In this document: one piece after another, positions 43,628 through 51,753 of the stretch
How the letters are laid out: the number at the start of each line of letters is the position of its first letter
Numbering within the stretch: the stretch's first letter is position 1
Assembly (NCBI RefSeq): GCF_014230465.1
Contig: NZ_JAAXCY010000001.1
Coordinates: 186,001 to 250,000 of the forward strand
Origin: Pseudomonas cremoris
GTDB taxonomy: Bacteria; Pseudomonadota; Gammaproteobacteria; Pseudomonadales; Pseudomonadaceae
DNA length: 64,000 nucleotides
Direction of reading: 5' to 3'
The notes under the pieces: model-generated
Database searches by the model: none
What the model was told of the DNA's origin: nothing
What the model saw: the letters and a program-made list of their open reading frames with translations, nothing else
Position numbers and translations under genes: made by a program

Positions 43628-44860
43628 ATGCGTTTGCTCGGCACCTTCCGCTCCCTGCGCAGCACCAACTACCGTATCTGGGCCGCCGGGGCGCTGGTGT
43701 CCAACATTGGCACCTGGATGCAACGCACCGCTCAGGACTGGCTGGTGCTCACCCAACTCACCCCGCACAACGCTGCGGCGGTCGGTATTGTCATGTCGTT
43801 GCAGTTCGGGCCGCAGCTGCTGTTACTGCCCTGGACCGGTTTTGCCGCCGATCACTACGACCAACGCAAATTGCTGATCGCGACCCAGGCGACGATGGGC
43901 GTGCTGGCGCTGACCCTGGGTGTGCTCACCGTCACCGGCATCGTGCAGCTGTGGCAGGTGTATGTGTTTGCGTTTTTGTCCGGCTGCGCCTCGGCGTTCG
44001 ATGCGCCGGTCCGGCAGATTTTCGTCGCGGAACTGGTGGGCGAGAAGGACTTGTCCAACGCCATCGCGCTCAACTCCACCTCGTTCAATATGGCGCGCAT
44101 GATCGGCCCGGCGGTGGCGGGCCTGACCATCGCATCGCTGGGCACCGGCTGGGCGTTCTTGCTGAATGGCAGCAGCTTTTTTGCGGTGCTGGCCTCGTTG
44201 TTTTTCCTGCGGGTATCTGGCCAACACGCCAAGGTGCGCGCCTTGCGCACTAAAGGCAGCCTGACTGAGGGATTGCGTTACGTGTGGGCGCGGCCGGATT
44301 TGAAGGCGATTCTGCTGATGCTGTTTCTGATCGGCACCTTCGGCATGAACTTCCCGATTTTCATCTCGACCATGGCCGTCACCGTGTTCCACACCGACGC
44401 CCGTGGCTATGGCCTGCTGACCTCGACCCTGGCCATCGGCACCATCGTCGGTGCCCTGCTGGCCGCCGGGCGCGAGCGGCCGCAGTTCAAGTCGCTGCTC
44501 AACGGCGCCGCCATCTTCGGCGTCGGCTGCACCTTGGCCGCCCTGGCGCCGAACTACGGGTTGTTCGCGGTCGCGCTGGTGATCATCGGCGTGGGCGCCA
44601 TGACCTTCAGCAACACCACCAACAGCCTGATGCAACTCAGCACCGAGCCCGCCATGCGCGGTCGGGTGATTGCCCTGCGCGTCGGCGTGGCCTTGGGGGG
44701 CACGCCCATCGGTGCGCCCATCGTCGGCTGGGTTGCCGACCACCTGGGTCCGCGCTGGGCGCTGGCGGTCGGCGCAGTGGCGGGCATCCTCGCTGTAGGC
44801 GTGGCGCTCTATACCCTCAGACGCCAATTGGATCAGCCAGAAAAGCCCCCCTTGTTATAG
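43628..44860 (+). CDS. MFS exporter of the MFS_3 type
   Basis: This 410-residue transporter opens with FRSLRSTNYRIWAAGALVSNIGTWMQRTAQDWLVL, the signature of the MFS_3/TMS (PF05977) efflux family, and has about 12 hydrophobic segments. The family includes EntS-like exporters. No siderophore synthesis genes are near, so the role cannot be fixed. Its end runs into the G-rich operator region of dmeR (stop TAG at 44858-44860 overlaps a G-run). Confidence 0.83.
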   Translation: MRLLGTFRSLRSTNYRIWAAGALVSNIGTWMQRTAQDWLVLTQLTPHNAAAVGIVMSLQFGPQLLLLPWTGFAADHYDQRKLLIATQATMGVLALTLGVLTVTGIVQLWQVYVFAFLSGCASAFDAPVRQIFVAELVGEKDLSNAIALNSTSFNMARMIGPAVAGLTIASLGTGWAFLLNGSSFFAVLASLFFLRVSGQHAKVRALRTKGSLTEGLRYVWARPDLKAILLMLFLIGTFGMNFPIFISTMAVTVFHTDARGYGLLTSTLAIGTIVGALLAAGRERPQFKSLLNGAAIFGVGCTLAALAPNYGLFAVALVIIGVGAMTFSNTTNSLMQLSTEPAMRGRVIALRVGVALGGTPIGAPIVGWVADHLGPRWALAVGAVAGILAVGVALYTLRRQLDQPEKPPLL

Positions 44861-44910
44861 GGGGGTGGGGTATGCAATGATCCGCCCCACTATAGGTAGG
44901 GGGGGTATAC
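44854..44910. promoter_or_regulatory. Two G-tract operator candidates of DmeR (CsoR/RcnR type)
   Basis: Two runs lie before dmeR: ATAGGGGGGTGGGGTATG at 44856-44873 and TAGGTAGGGGGGGTATAC at 44893-44910. RcnR/CsoR-family operators have an interrupted G-tract (six or so Gs) with flanking TA/AT steps, as here. The second site abuts the dmeR start, which should allow repression when no metal is bound. Confidence 0.7.
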
Positions 44911-44912
44911 AC

Positions 44913-45188
44913 ATGGGTCACGTAGCCGCAAACAAAGACAATCTGATCAAGCGCGTCAAACGCATCGCCGGACAGATCCAGGCCCTCGAACGCGAACTGG
45001 AAGCCGACGCCGACTGCGCCAAGACCCTGCACCTGGTGGCCGCCACGCGCGGCGCCATCAACGGTTTGATGGAAGAAATCATCGAAGACCATGCCAGGGC
45101 TCACGTGGCCGACCCGTCCCTCAACGCCGAGCAACGTAGCCAAGGTGTTGAAGAACTGCTGGAAGCCATCCGCAGGTACTCCAAATGA
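44913..45188 (+). CDS. dmeR: DmeR/RcnR-family cobalt/nickel-sensing repressor
   Basis: This 91-residue all-helical protein belongs to the CsoR/RcnR family. The RcnR metal set is fully in place: His3, Cys35, His60 and His64 (counting from ATG 44913), the four positions that bind Co(II)/Ni(II) in RcnR. DNA-contact Arg residues lie in the first helices (IKRVKRIAGQIQALERELE). It overlaps dmeF by 4 bases, so the two are co-translated. Metal binding should release the G-tract operators upstream. Confidence 0.88.
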   Translation: MGHVAANKDNLIKRVKRIAGQIQALERELEADADCAKTLHLVAATRGAINGLMEEIIEDHARAHVADPSLNAEQRSQGVEELLEAIRRYSK

Positions 45189-46090
45189 TCGCCCTGAACA
45201 GCCACACACACGAACACGTGTTTCTCGGCGCCGCCCACGAAGAGAATGCCAAGCGCACCCTCTGGGTGGTGATGCTCACCGTGGTCATGATGGTCGCGGA
45301 GATTGTCACCGGGGCCCTCACCGGTTCCATGGCCCTGCTCGCCGACGGTTTTCACATGGGCACCCATGTGGTGGCCCTGGGCATTGCCGCGGCGGCATAC
45401 GCCTATGCCAAACGCCATGCAAACAACCCGCGCTACAGTTTCGGCACCGGCAAGGTGGGTGATTTGGGCGGCTTCGCCTCGGCGCTGATCCTGGCGCTGG
45501 TGTCCTTGGGCATTGGTGTCGAGTCGGTGATGCGCCTGCTCACTCCTACCGACGTGCAGTTCGGCACAGCCACATTGATCGCGGCGGTTGGCCTGGGGGT
45601 GAACGTTGTCAGCGCGCTACTGCTCGGCCAGGGTCAAGGCCATGATCACGACCACGGCCATGCCCATCACGGCCACGACAACAATTTCAAGTCTGCCTAC
45701 GTTCATGTCATCGCCGATGCCTTGACCTCAGTGCTGGCCATCGCTGCATTGCTGGCAGGACGTTACTTGGGTTGGGTGTGGTTGGACCCCGTGATGGGCA
45801 TCGTCGGCGCCATTGTGATCGCGCGCTGGGCCTGGACGCTGATGGGCACCACCGCCGGCGTGCTGCTGGACCAGACCGACGCACACGTCGCCGAAGAGAT
45901 CCGAGAGTTGGTGGAGCAGCCCGGTGATGCAACGATCACCGACTTGCACGTCTGGCGCGTAGGACCCGATGCGCATGCAGCCATTGTGAGCGTGATCGGT
46001 GGCGCTACGACGGACGCCGAGCTCATTCGCGAACGTCTCAAGCCCGTCCATGAAGTGAGCCACCTCACCGTCGAGTTCCGTGCGGCGTAA
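45185..46090 (+). CDS. dmeF: DmeF cation diffusion facilitator, Co/Ni efflux
   Basis: This 301-residue CDF transporter has six hydrophobic segments, the N-terminal metal site ADGFHMGTHV, the second site VHVIADALTSVLA, and a His-rich cytoplasmic loop (QGHDHDHGHAHHGHDNN). A cytoplasmic metal domain follows (LHVWRVGPDAHAAIVSV). The His-rich loop and the paired DmeR match rhizobial dmeRF operons, where DmeF gives cobalt and nickel resistance. Metal preference here is inferred from the regulator's ligands. Confidence 0.88.
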   Translation: MIALNSHTHEHVFLGAAHEENAKRTLWVVMLTVVMMVAEIVTGALTGSMALLADGFHMGTHVVALGIAAAAYAYAKRHANNPRYSFGTGKVGDLGGFASALILALVSLGIGVESVMRLLTPTDVQFGTATLIAAVGLGVNVVSALLLGQGQGHDHDHGHAHHGHDNNFKSAYVHVIADALTSVLAIAALLAGRYLGWVWLDPVMGIVGAIVIARWAWTLMGTTAGVLLDQTDAHVAEEIRELVEQPGDATITDLHVWRVGPDAHAAIVSVIGGATTDAELIRERLKPVHEVSHLTVEFRAA

Positions 46091-46120
46091 CAGCCGCTTA
46101 CTCCCTATCCAGGTGAACCC

Positions 46121-46300
46121 TTGGCCAAAGACATCGAAAACCCGTGCATTTCCATCTGCCAGCTCAGCGGCGACCTCTGCGTGAGTTGCGGGCGCAGCAA
46201 GGACGACATCCGCAAATGGAAGCGCATGAAGCGCCCCGAGAAGATGGCCGCCGTGCAACGCGCCACGCAGCGATTAAAGGCGTTGAAAAAGACCAAGTAG
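46121..46300 (+). CDS. DUF1289 family Cys-rich protein (59 aa)
   Basis: A 59-residue protein with the four-Cys pattern NPCISICQLSGDLCVSCGRS, typical of DUF1289, probably a small metal-binding domain. A Lys/Arg-rich helix follows (IRKWKRMKRPEKM). Initiation at TTG 46121 is inferred because AGGTGA lies five bases upstream and no ATG precedes the Cys motif in frame. It follows dmeF by 30 bases and could be co-transcribed, though DUF1289 genes occur elsewhere without metal context. Confidence 0.78.
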   Translation: MAKDIENPCISICQLSGDLCVSCGRSKDDIRKWKRMKRPEKMAAVQRATQRLKALKKTK

Positions 46301-46303
46301 CGA

Positions 46304-47092
46304 TCAGCCGCGCCCTACCGAGCCCGACACGGGAAGGTTGCCCAGCAGTTTCAAGCCGGTGCTTTTCACAAAGGTGTCGTAGTCCATAGGTTTCTGGATA
46401 CGCGTTTCGGCATTGGGCAGCACGTAAGCCCAGGCACGTTTGGACGAGGCGTCATACACCAGCTTGAACAGGCGCGTCGGCACCCAGACCTTGTTGTCGC
46501 CGATGGTGCTGTAGCCAGTGTCGAACAACGGCCCGGTAAACACATACACATCGCCGCCGGCACGCACGGCGAACTTGCGCACGTCGGCCTCGACCTTGCT
46601 CCAGATCTTGCGGTTGTTGGTGGGGTCTTGCGGCACCATGTTCGACAGCGCGAAAGACTGGGCCATGGCATTGGCATTCGGCGCATCGGCAGCCGGGGAT
46701 TGATGGCCACGGTCCATGTGTTGGGCGCGGTAGTCGCTCAACTCGGCGCGCCCGCCCTTGGGGATGCGCGGGTCGGCGTAGAACTGGTTGGTGCGCTCCT
46801 CGCCCTTGGCGTCTTTCAACTGCGCGGCGTTCAGGCGTTCGACCACCACCAGCGGGGTCTTGCTGGTTTGCGAATAGAGCACCGCAAAGTGATCGGAACA
46901 CAGCGCCAGGGGTTTCATATTCGCCGGCACGGTAGCGGTGTTGATGGGGGTCGCGGGAAACAAGTCGGCACAGGCGTCGAACGACAGTCGCTTTTCCTGC
47001 GTGGAATAAAGGTCGGGCAGGCTGCGGGCGCTGACCCCGGTGGAGAGCAAAACAAGGGCGGACAGCCCCACTGCAATGTTGCGAAGGCGCAT
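46304..47092 (-). CDS. Exported DNA/RNA non-specific endonuclease
   Basis: This 262-residue protein has a signal peptide (MRLRNIAVGLSALVLLSTGVSA) and the NUC1 family active motif MDRGHQSPAAD, where His is the general base. Downstream come SNMVPQDPTNNRKIW, with the metal-binding Asn, and GDVYVFTGPLF. Related enzymes are secreted or periplasmic and degrade DNA and RNA. Several Cys residues (FDACADLF, LALCSDHF) could be disulfide-bonded outside the cytoplasm. It is convergent with the DUF1289 gene (3 bases between ends). Confidence 0.87.
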   Translation of the reverse strand: MRLRNIAVGLSALVLLSTGVSARSLPDLYSTQEKRLSFDACADLFPATPINTATVPANMKPLALCSDHFAVLYSQTSKTPLVVVERLNAAQLKDAKGEERTNQFYADPRIPKGGRAELSDYRAQHMDRGHQSPAADAPNANAMAQSFALSNMVPQDPTNNRKIWSKVEADVRKFAVRAGGDVYVFTGPLFDTGYSTIGDNKVWVPTRLFKLVYDASSKRAWAYVLPNAETRIQKPMDYDTFVKSTGLKLLGNLPVSGSVGRG

Positions 47093-47186
47093 GCATTAAA
47101 TCTTCGAAAGGGAGTAAAGCGGCAGGCTCCGCCGTGCGGAGCCAAGTGGATGATATTGCAGGATTTATTGACAGGAAATTGTAAGA

Positions 47187-48404
47187 TTAGTGCCCGACCG
47201 CCGCAGGACTTTCCGCACTGCGCGCGCCGGGTTTGAAGCCATGCCCACGTGCGCCCCAGGCAATCGCAAACGACACACCGATCAACACCACCATCGCCCA
47301 GGGAAATGACGCCACGCCCCAGGTATCCAGCAACACTGCGCCGACCACACCGCTGCAGGCGATTGCACTGTTCCACGCCACCACATTCAGCGACAGCGCC
47401 ACGTCTGCGCCATCGCCTGCCGCGTCGGCCAGGGCAGTTTGCAGCAAGGTCGCGGCACCACCGAAGCTCAGGCCCCAGACGGCCACGCCGAGGTAGATCA
47501 CCTGGGGCTGATCGCCCAGCAAACCGAACACCACACTGACCAGCGCAAAGGTCGCCAGGCTCACCAGCACGGTTTTGCGCAGCAGTGGCTCGACCAATTT
47601 GGCCGTCAGCCAAATCCCGGCCAAAGCGGCAATGCCGAACACCAACAGCACCAGGTCAACCCGATCCGCCAACCCCGCTGGCGCCACGAACGGGGCGATG
47701 TAGGTGTAGAGAATGTTGTGCGCCAGCATCCAGGTGATCACCACCGCCAGCACCGGCCGCACACCCGGCGTGGTCAACACCTCTCCCAACGACAACCGCT
47801 GGTGCGCCGCTTGGGGGGCGAAGTCCGGGACCTTCACCAGCACCCAGACAATCAGCACCACCGTCAGCGCCGACATCAGGCCAAACGTGGTGCGCCACCC
47901 CACCAAGCCACCCAGCCACGTGCCCAGCGGCACGCCCAACGACAGCGCAATCGGTGTGCCCACCATCGCCAACGCCAAGGCCCTGCCCTGTTGATGCGGC
48001 GCGACCATGCGCCGGGCGTAACCGGCCAACAGGCTCCAGGCCAACCCCGCCGCGACGCCGGCAAAGAACCGCGCCACCAGGGTCACACCGTAGTGCGACG
48101 ACAGCGCGGTGATGGAGTTGAACAGCAGGAAACCGACGATGGTCAGCAACAGCACATTGCGCCGGCGCCAGCCACGGGTCGCGATGGTCATGGGGATCAC
48201 CGCCAATACCGAACCCAGCGCATACGCGGTAACCATCTGCCCGGCCATCGACGGCGAAATTGCCAGGCCCTCGCTGATCAACGGCAACAGGCCGGCGGGC
48301 AGGGTTTCGGTGACGATACAGATAAAGCCGGTCATGGCCAGGGCGAGCAAAGCGCCGATGGGCAGACGGTCGGATGACGCCGATAAGCTGAGCGAAGGTG
48401 TCAC
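47187..48404 (-). CDS. MFS drug/sugar efflux transporter
   Basis: This 405-residue transporter has about 12 hydrophobic segments and the opening LPIGALLALAMTGFICIVTETLPAGLLPLI, typical of the sugar-efflux/bicyclomycin-type (DHA1) MFS. The GRALALAMVGTPIALSLGVPLGTWLGG block is the family's motif C-like region in helix 5. It is divergent from a TetR gene, with paired inverted operator sites between them, so it is most likely induced by the TetR ligand. Substrate unknown. Confidence 0.86.
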   Translation of the reverse strand: MTPSLSLSASSDRLPIGALLALAMTGFICIVTETLPAGLLPLISEGLAISPSMAGQMVTAYALGSVLAVIPMTIATRGWRRRNVLLLTIVGFLLFNSITALSSHYGVTLVARFFAGVAAGLAWSLLAGYARRMVAPHQQGRALALAMVGTPIALSLGVPLGTWLGGLVGWRTTFGLMSALTVVLIVWVLVKVPDFAPQAAHQRLSLGEVLTTPGVRPVLAVVITWMLAHNILYTYIAPFVAPAGLADRVDLVLLVFGIAALAGIWLTAKLVEPLLRKTVLVSLATFALVSVVFGLLGDQPQVIYLGVAVWGLSFGGAATLLQTALADAAGDGADVALSLNVVAWNSAIACSGVVGAVLLDTWGVASFPWAMVVLIGVSFAIAWGARGHGFKPGARSAESPAAVGH

Positions 48405-48424
48405 GGGAAACTCCTTGAGCGGAT

Positions 48425-48500
48425 TTAAATACTGATCGATACAAATGTTGCAGGCGCACGCTGCACGTTGTCAACGACTTATGTATCGATTAGTATTTAA
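48425..48500. promoter_or_regulatory. Paired inverted operator sites between MFS and TetR genes
   Basis: TTAAATACTGATCGATACA (48425-48443) is repeated in inverse orientation at 48482-48500 with a single mismatch; each arm contains its own near-palindrome TACTGATCGATA. The two lie symmetrically, about 21 bases before the MFS start and 24 bases before the tetR start, so one protein could shut both promoters. Confidence 0.75.
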
Positions 48501-48524
48501 CTCGTTTTCCACAGGAGACCCGAC

Positions 48525-49229
48525 ATGGCACAAATGGGCCGCCCCCGTAATTTCGACCGCGACCAGGCCGTAGACCAGGCCTTGCACCTGTTCTGGCAGC
48601 ACGGCTACGACGCCACATCCCTGGCCCAGCTCAAGGCCGGCCTGGGCGGTGGCATCTCCGCGCCAAGTTTTTACGCCGCGTTCGGGTCCAAGGAGGCGCT
48701 GTTCGATGAGTGCGTGCAACGCTACTTGGCGACCTACGCCCAAGTCACCGAATGCCTGTGGGACGAAACCCTGCCGCCGCGCCAGGCCATCGAAACCGCG
48801 TTGCGCCAATCGGCACGCATGCAGTGTGAAGACGGGCATCCCAAGGGCTGCATGGTGGCCCTCGGCGTGATGAGCGCGCCGAGCCCGGAGAACGCGCGCG
48901 TAGCGGATGCGTTAACCCAATCACGCTTGCGCACCCGGGCTGGAATCGTAGCGTGTGTGGAACGTGCGGTGCAGGCCGGGCAGTTGCCAGACACGACCAT
49001 CCCGGCCGTTATGGCGACGGTATTTGACAGTTTCCTGCAGGGCGTTTCGATCCTGGCGCGGGATAACGTGCCGCACGCAACCATCGATGCGGCGATCACG
49101 GGGTTGTTGATGACATGGGACGCCGCAGCGTCTATCGCCCCGCCCATTCGTCACGACACGCCAGCAGAAAATCCAAAAACGCCCGCACGCGATGGGGCAC
49201 ATACCGCCCGTGGGGATACAGCAACGTAA
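48525..49229 (+). CDS. TetR-family regulator with extended C-terminus
   Basis: This 234-residue protein has the TetR helix-turn-helix (FDRDQAVDQALHLFWQHGYDATSLAQLKAGL, ISAPSFYAAFGSKEALFDECV), near the usual position 10-60. AGGAG precedes the ATG. Relatives are normally about 190-200 residues. Here the last 30 or so (PIRHDTPAENPKTPARDG...) are Pro/Ala/Arg-rich and overlap the 3' end of the convergent LysR gene by 98 bases, so the stop was probably lost and the frame runs into the neighbour. It likely represses the MFS gene via sites at 48425-48500. Confidence 0.83.
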   Translation: MAQMGRPRNFDRDQAVDQALHLFWQHGYDATSLAQLKAGLGGGISAPSFYAAFGSKEALFDECVQRYLATYAQVTECLWDETLPPRQAIETALRQSARMQCEDGHPKGCMVALGVMSAPSPENARVADALTQSRLRTRAGIVACVERAVQAGQLPDTTIPAVMATVFDSFLQGVSILARDNVPHATIDAAITGLLMTWDAAASIAPPIRHDTPAENPKTPARDGAHTARGDTAT

Positions 49230-50055
49230 ACGGGCGCGACCTTCCGCCAAACGGTTTCAACACTTCCACCAGGCTGCCGTCTGCCAGCTCCCGCTCGACG
49301 ATAAATTTGTACGTCTGGAACAACCCCGCCCCATGCTTGGCCAGTGTCACGCCACCCAACACATCGTCGGAACAGCTGTACCCCGCCGCCCCTGCGAACT
49401 CCTGCGCCGTGCCGTCTACCTGGAATAACCAGGGAATGCGCCGACCGTCGCTGGGCAATTCGTATTGAATGCACTCAAACCCAGGCAGATCCTCCAGTGT
49501 TTGCGGGATACCGGCACGTTGCAGATAAGACGGCGCCGCGACCACCACCAGTTCACCGTTCTCCAGCAGCCGTGCGATCAGTGAGGAATCCGGCTGGGCG
49601 CGCACGCGGATTGCCAGGTCGTAGCCTTCGGCGACGAAGTCGATATTGCGATTGCTGATGTGGATATCCACGGTGACCTGCGGGTACAGCTCGCGAAACC
49701 TCGGCAGCAGCGGCAGCAGACGATGGTGGGCATATGTCGTCGGAATGCTGATGCGCAACAGGCCGGAGGGCACCGCCTGGGCGCCCATCACTTCCTGTTG
49801 CGCTTCCACCAGTTGGGTAAGTGCTTGGCGGCATTGCTCGAAAAACGTCCGGCCACTGTCGGTCAGCCGAATGCTACGGGTAGTGCGCACAAACAGGCGC
49901 GAACCCAGACGCTCTTCCAGGCGCGAGATGCTGCGGCTCACCGCCGCCGGTGTAACGCCGGCGGTTTGCGCAGCGGCGGTGAAACTGCTGGCCTCGGCAG
50001 CAAGGCAGAACAGCTCGATGCTACCCAGCTGCAAATCTTCGAAATGGCGCTTCAT
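49132..50055 (-). CDS. LysR-family regulator
   Basis: This 307-residue protein has the LysR winged helix (IELFCLAAEASSFTAAAQTAG, TPAAVSRSISRLEERLG) and effector domain (GLLRISIPTTYAHHRLLPLL, then FVAEGYDLAIRVRAQPDSSLIARLL) in the subgroup of CrgA/DhcR-like single regulators. The C-terminus LLACRDEWAGR is normal, so the overlap with tetR is due to the tetR extension. It is not next to an obvious target; the nearest gene on its upstream side is the sigma factor starting at 50209. Confidence 0.87.
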   Translation of the reverse strand: MKRHFEDLQLGSIELFCLAAEASSFTAAAQTAGVTPAAVSRSISRLEERLGSRLFVRTTRSIRLTDSGRTFFEQCRQALTQLVEAQQEVMGAQAVPSGLLRISIPTTYAHHRLLPLLPRFRELYPQVTVDIHISNRNIDFVAEGYDLAIRVRAQPDSSLIARLLENGELVVVAAPSYLQRAGIPQTLEDLPGFECIQYELPSDGRRIPWLFQVDGTAQEFAGAAGYSCSDDVLGGVTLAKHGAGLFQTYKFIVERELADGSLVEVLKPFGGRSRPFTLLYPHGRYVPHRVRAFLDFLLACRDEWAGR

Positions 50056-50175
50056 GATTGATTACACCGAGTATCAGCCTAAAAGATAGACAGCCTGTTT
50101 ATCAGCCTTCTGCGCATAAATACAACGCTCGGTACTGGCCGCGCTTGCTTTCGCTGATGGCACACCGCTAATCTT

Positions 50176-50194
50176 GCGAATAATTCTTATCCGC
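50176..50194 (+). promoter_or_regulatory. Fur box candidate before the sigma factor gene
   Basis: GCGAATAATTCTTATCCGC is a 19-base near-palindrome resembling the Fur consensus GATAATGATAATCATTATC in its AATAA/TTATC arms. It ends about 15 bases before the sigma-factor start, as in fecI/pupI-type promoters. Confidence 0.6.
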
Positions 50195-50208
50195 AGACGT
50201 ACCTTCTC

Positions 50209-50730
50209 ATGTCGGCCAGCGAACTTCCCCTGAACCAGGCCGTCCATACGCTCTACACCGAGCACCATGGCTGGTTGTTCGGCTGGCTGCGAAAAAAGCT
50301 CGGGTGCCCACATAACGCTGCGGATTTATCCCACGATACTTTTGTAAGAATCCTCGCTTCCCGTGATGCGCTCGGCGGCATGCGCGAACCCCGCGCCTTT
50401 CTGACCACCACGGCACGCCACCTGATCATCGACCGCGCGCGCCGTCGCCAGTTGGAAGACACCTACCTGCGCGAATTGGCGCTGACCATCGAGATGATGG
50501 AGCAGTGCCAACAGTCGCCGGAACAGATCCTGGTCACCCTCGAAGCACTGGAGCAAATCGCCTTCGTACTCGACGGCCTGGCCCAGAATGCGCGACAGGC
50601 ATTCCTGCTGTACTTCCTTGAAGGCCTGCGTCAAAGCGAGATCGCCAGCCGCCTGGGAGTTTCCGAGCGCATGGTGCGCAAGCATCTGATGAATGCCCTG
50701 ATGCACTGCAACCACGCGTTAGACGTATGA
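50209..50730 (+). CDS. FecI-type ECF sigma factor
   Basis: This 173-residue ECF sigma factor shows region 2 (LYTEHHGWLFGWLRKKLGCPHNAADLSHDTFVRIL) and the region 4 helix-turn-helix (GLRQSEIASRLGVSERMVRKHLMNAL), the FecI group form. It is followed by an overlapping FecR gene and a TonB receptor with an N-terminal signalling domain. So it directs transcription of the receptor when the ferric ligand binds outside. The Fur box before it adds iron control. Confidence 0.9.
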   Translation: MSASELPLNQAVHTLYTEHHGWLFGWLRKKLGCPHNAADLSHDTFVRILASRDALGGMREPRAFLTTTARHLIIDRARRRQLEDTYLRELALTIEMMEQCQQSPEQILVTLEALEQIAFVLDGLAQNARQAFLLYFLEGLRQSEIASRLGVSERMVRKHLMNALMHCNHALDV

Positions 50731-51677
50731 GCACCGATCTCGACCAACAAGCGGCCAACTGGGTGATCCGCCTGAATGAGGGCAACCTCAGCGAGCGCGA
50801 GCAACAGCAATTCGAACGCTGGAAGGCCGCCGACCCTCGGCATGGCGCGGCCTTCGAGCGCCTGCAAGGCTTTGTCGGGCGCTTGCAGGCGTTGCGCCCG
50901 CAACAAGTGCCAGTGCAGGCCGCGCTGGAAGCCGCGCGGGTACGCCGCCGCAATCCGGCGGGTCGCGTGTTGCTGGGGGTGTTGGTGGCGTTGCCCGTGG
51001 CCCTGGCATTACGGGCGTATCCGCCGAGTTACCTGCTGGCCGACCAGCGTACCGCGCCAGCGCAATGGCAACAGGTCAACCTGGAAGACGGCTCGCAATT
51101 GACCTTGAGCGGCAACAGCGCCGTGGACCTGAACTTCAACGGCGAGCAACGCCAGGTGCGTTTGCTGCGCGGCGAGATCCTGGTGCAAGTGGCCCACGAT
51201 GCCACGCGGCCGTTCACGGTGGTCACCGACGACGGCCAGATGCGCGCCCTCGGCACGCGCTTTACGGTCAAGCGAGAAACCTCCAGCACGCTGCTGAGCA
51301 TGCTCGAATCCACAGTCTCCGCCACCGACGCCAGCCATCACGACGATGTGCGCGTCAGCGCCGGTGAGCAGGCACGCATCACCCCGGATGCGGTGAAACG
51401 GCTGGGCAAGATCGACCCTCGCGCCACCCAGGACGCCTGGCAACACCATCAACTGGTGGTGCAGGACCGACCGTTGCCAGAGGTGTTGGACGAGCTGGCG
51501 CGCCAATACGGCGGGCATGTGCAGTTCGACCGCGCACAACTGGCCGACCTGCGGGTGTCCGCCGTCTTGCCGCTGGATAATCCGCGCCGCGCCCTGCAAT
51601 TGATCGCCGACGGATTGCCTGTGCGCATCCGCGCGTTCAGTCCGTTGTGGCTGCAGATCGAGCGTCAGCAAAAATAG
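50727..51677 (+). CDS. FecR-type anti-sigma/regulatory protein
   Basis: This 316-residue protein has an N-terminal cytoplasmic FecR-N region (QAANWVIRLNEGNLSEREQQQFERWKAADPRHGAAFERL), one membrane helix around residues 72-92 (VLLGVLVALPVALALRAYPP), and a periplasmic FecR domain (LEDGSQLTLSGNSAVDLNFNGEQRQVRLLRGEILVQV). The end resembles the secretin/STN-type fold. It overlaps the sigma gene by 4 bases. It would carry the receptor signal across the inner membrane to the FecI-type sigma. Confidence 0.9.
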   Translation: MSTDLDQQAANWVIRLNEGNLSEREQQQFERWKAADPRHGAAFERLQGFVGRLQALRPQQVPVQAALEAARVRRRNPAGRVLLGVLVALPVALALRAYPPSYLLADQRTAPAQWQQVNLEDGSQLTLSGNSAVDLNFNGEQRQVRLLRGEILVQVAHDATRPFTVVTDDGQMRALGTRFTVKRETSSTLLSMLESTVSATDASHHDDVRVSAGEQARITPDAVKRLGKIDPRATQDAWQHHQLVVQDRPLPEVLDELARQYGGHVQFDRAQLADLRVSAVLPLDNPRRALQLIADGLPVRIRAFSPLWLQIERQQK

Positions 51678-51753
51678 TTTGGTGTACCGGGTTCCGCTTT
51701 TCACGACTGCCCCGTCAAGGAAGAAAGCACCTCAAATAACAGGAATTTCTTCC

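Noticed and set aside
44844..44866. CCCCCC-TTGTTATA-GGGGGG as a terminator of the MFS gene
   Set aside because: It pairs well, but the G-run belongs to the dmeR operator region and no T-run follows, so an operator reading is preferred.
47439..48377. Long plus-strand frame opposite the MFS gene
   Set aside because: Translation is Gln/His/Arg-rich without domains; the opposite strand encodes a clear 12-helix transporter.
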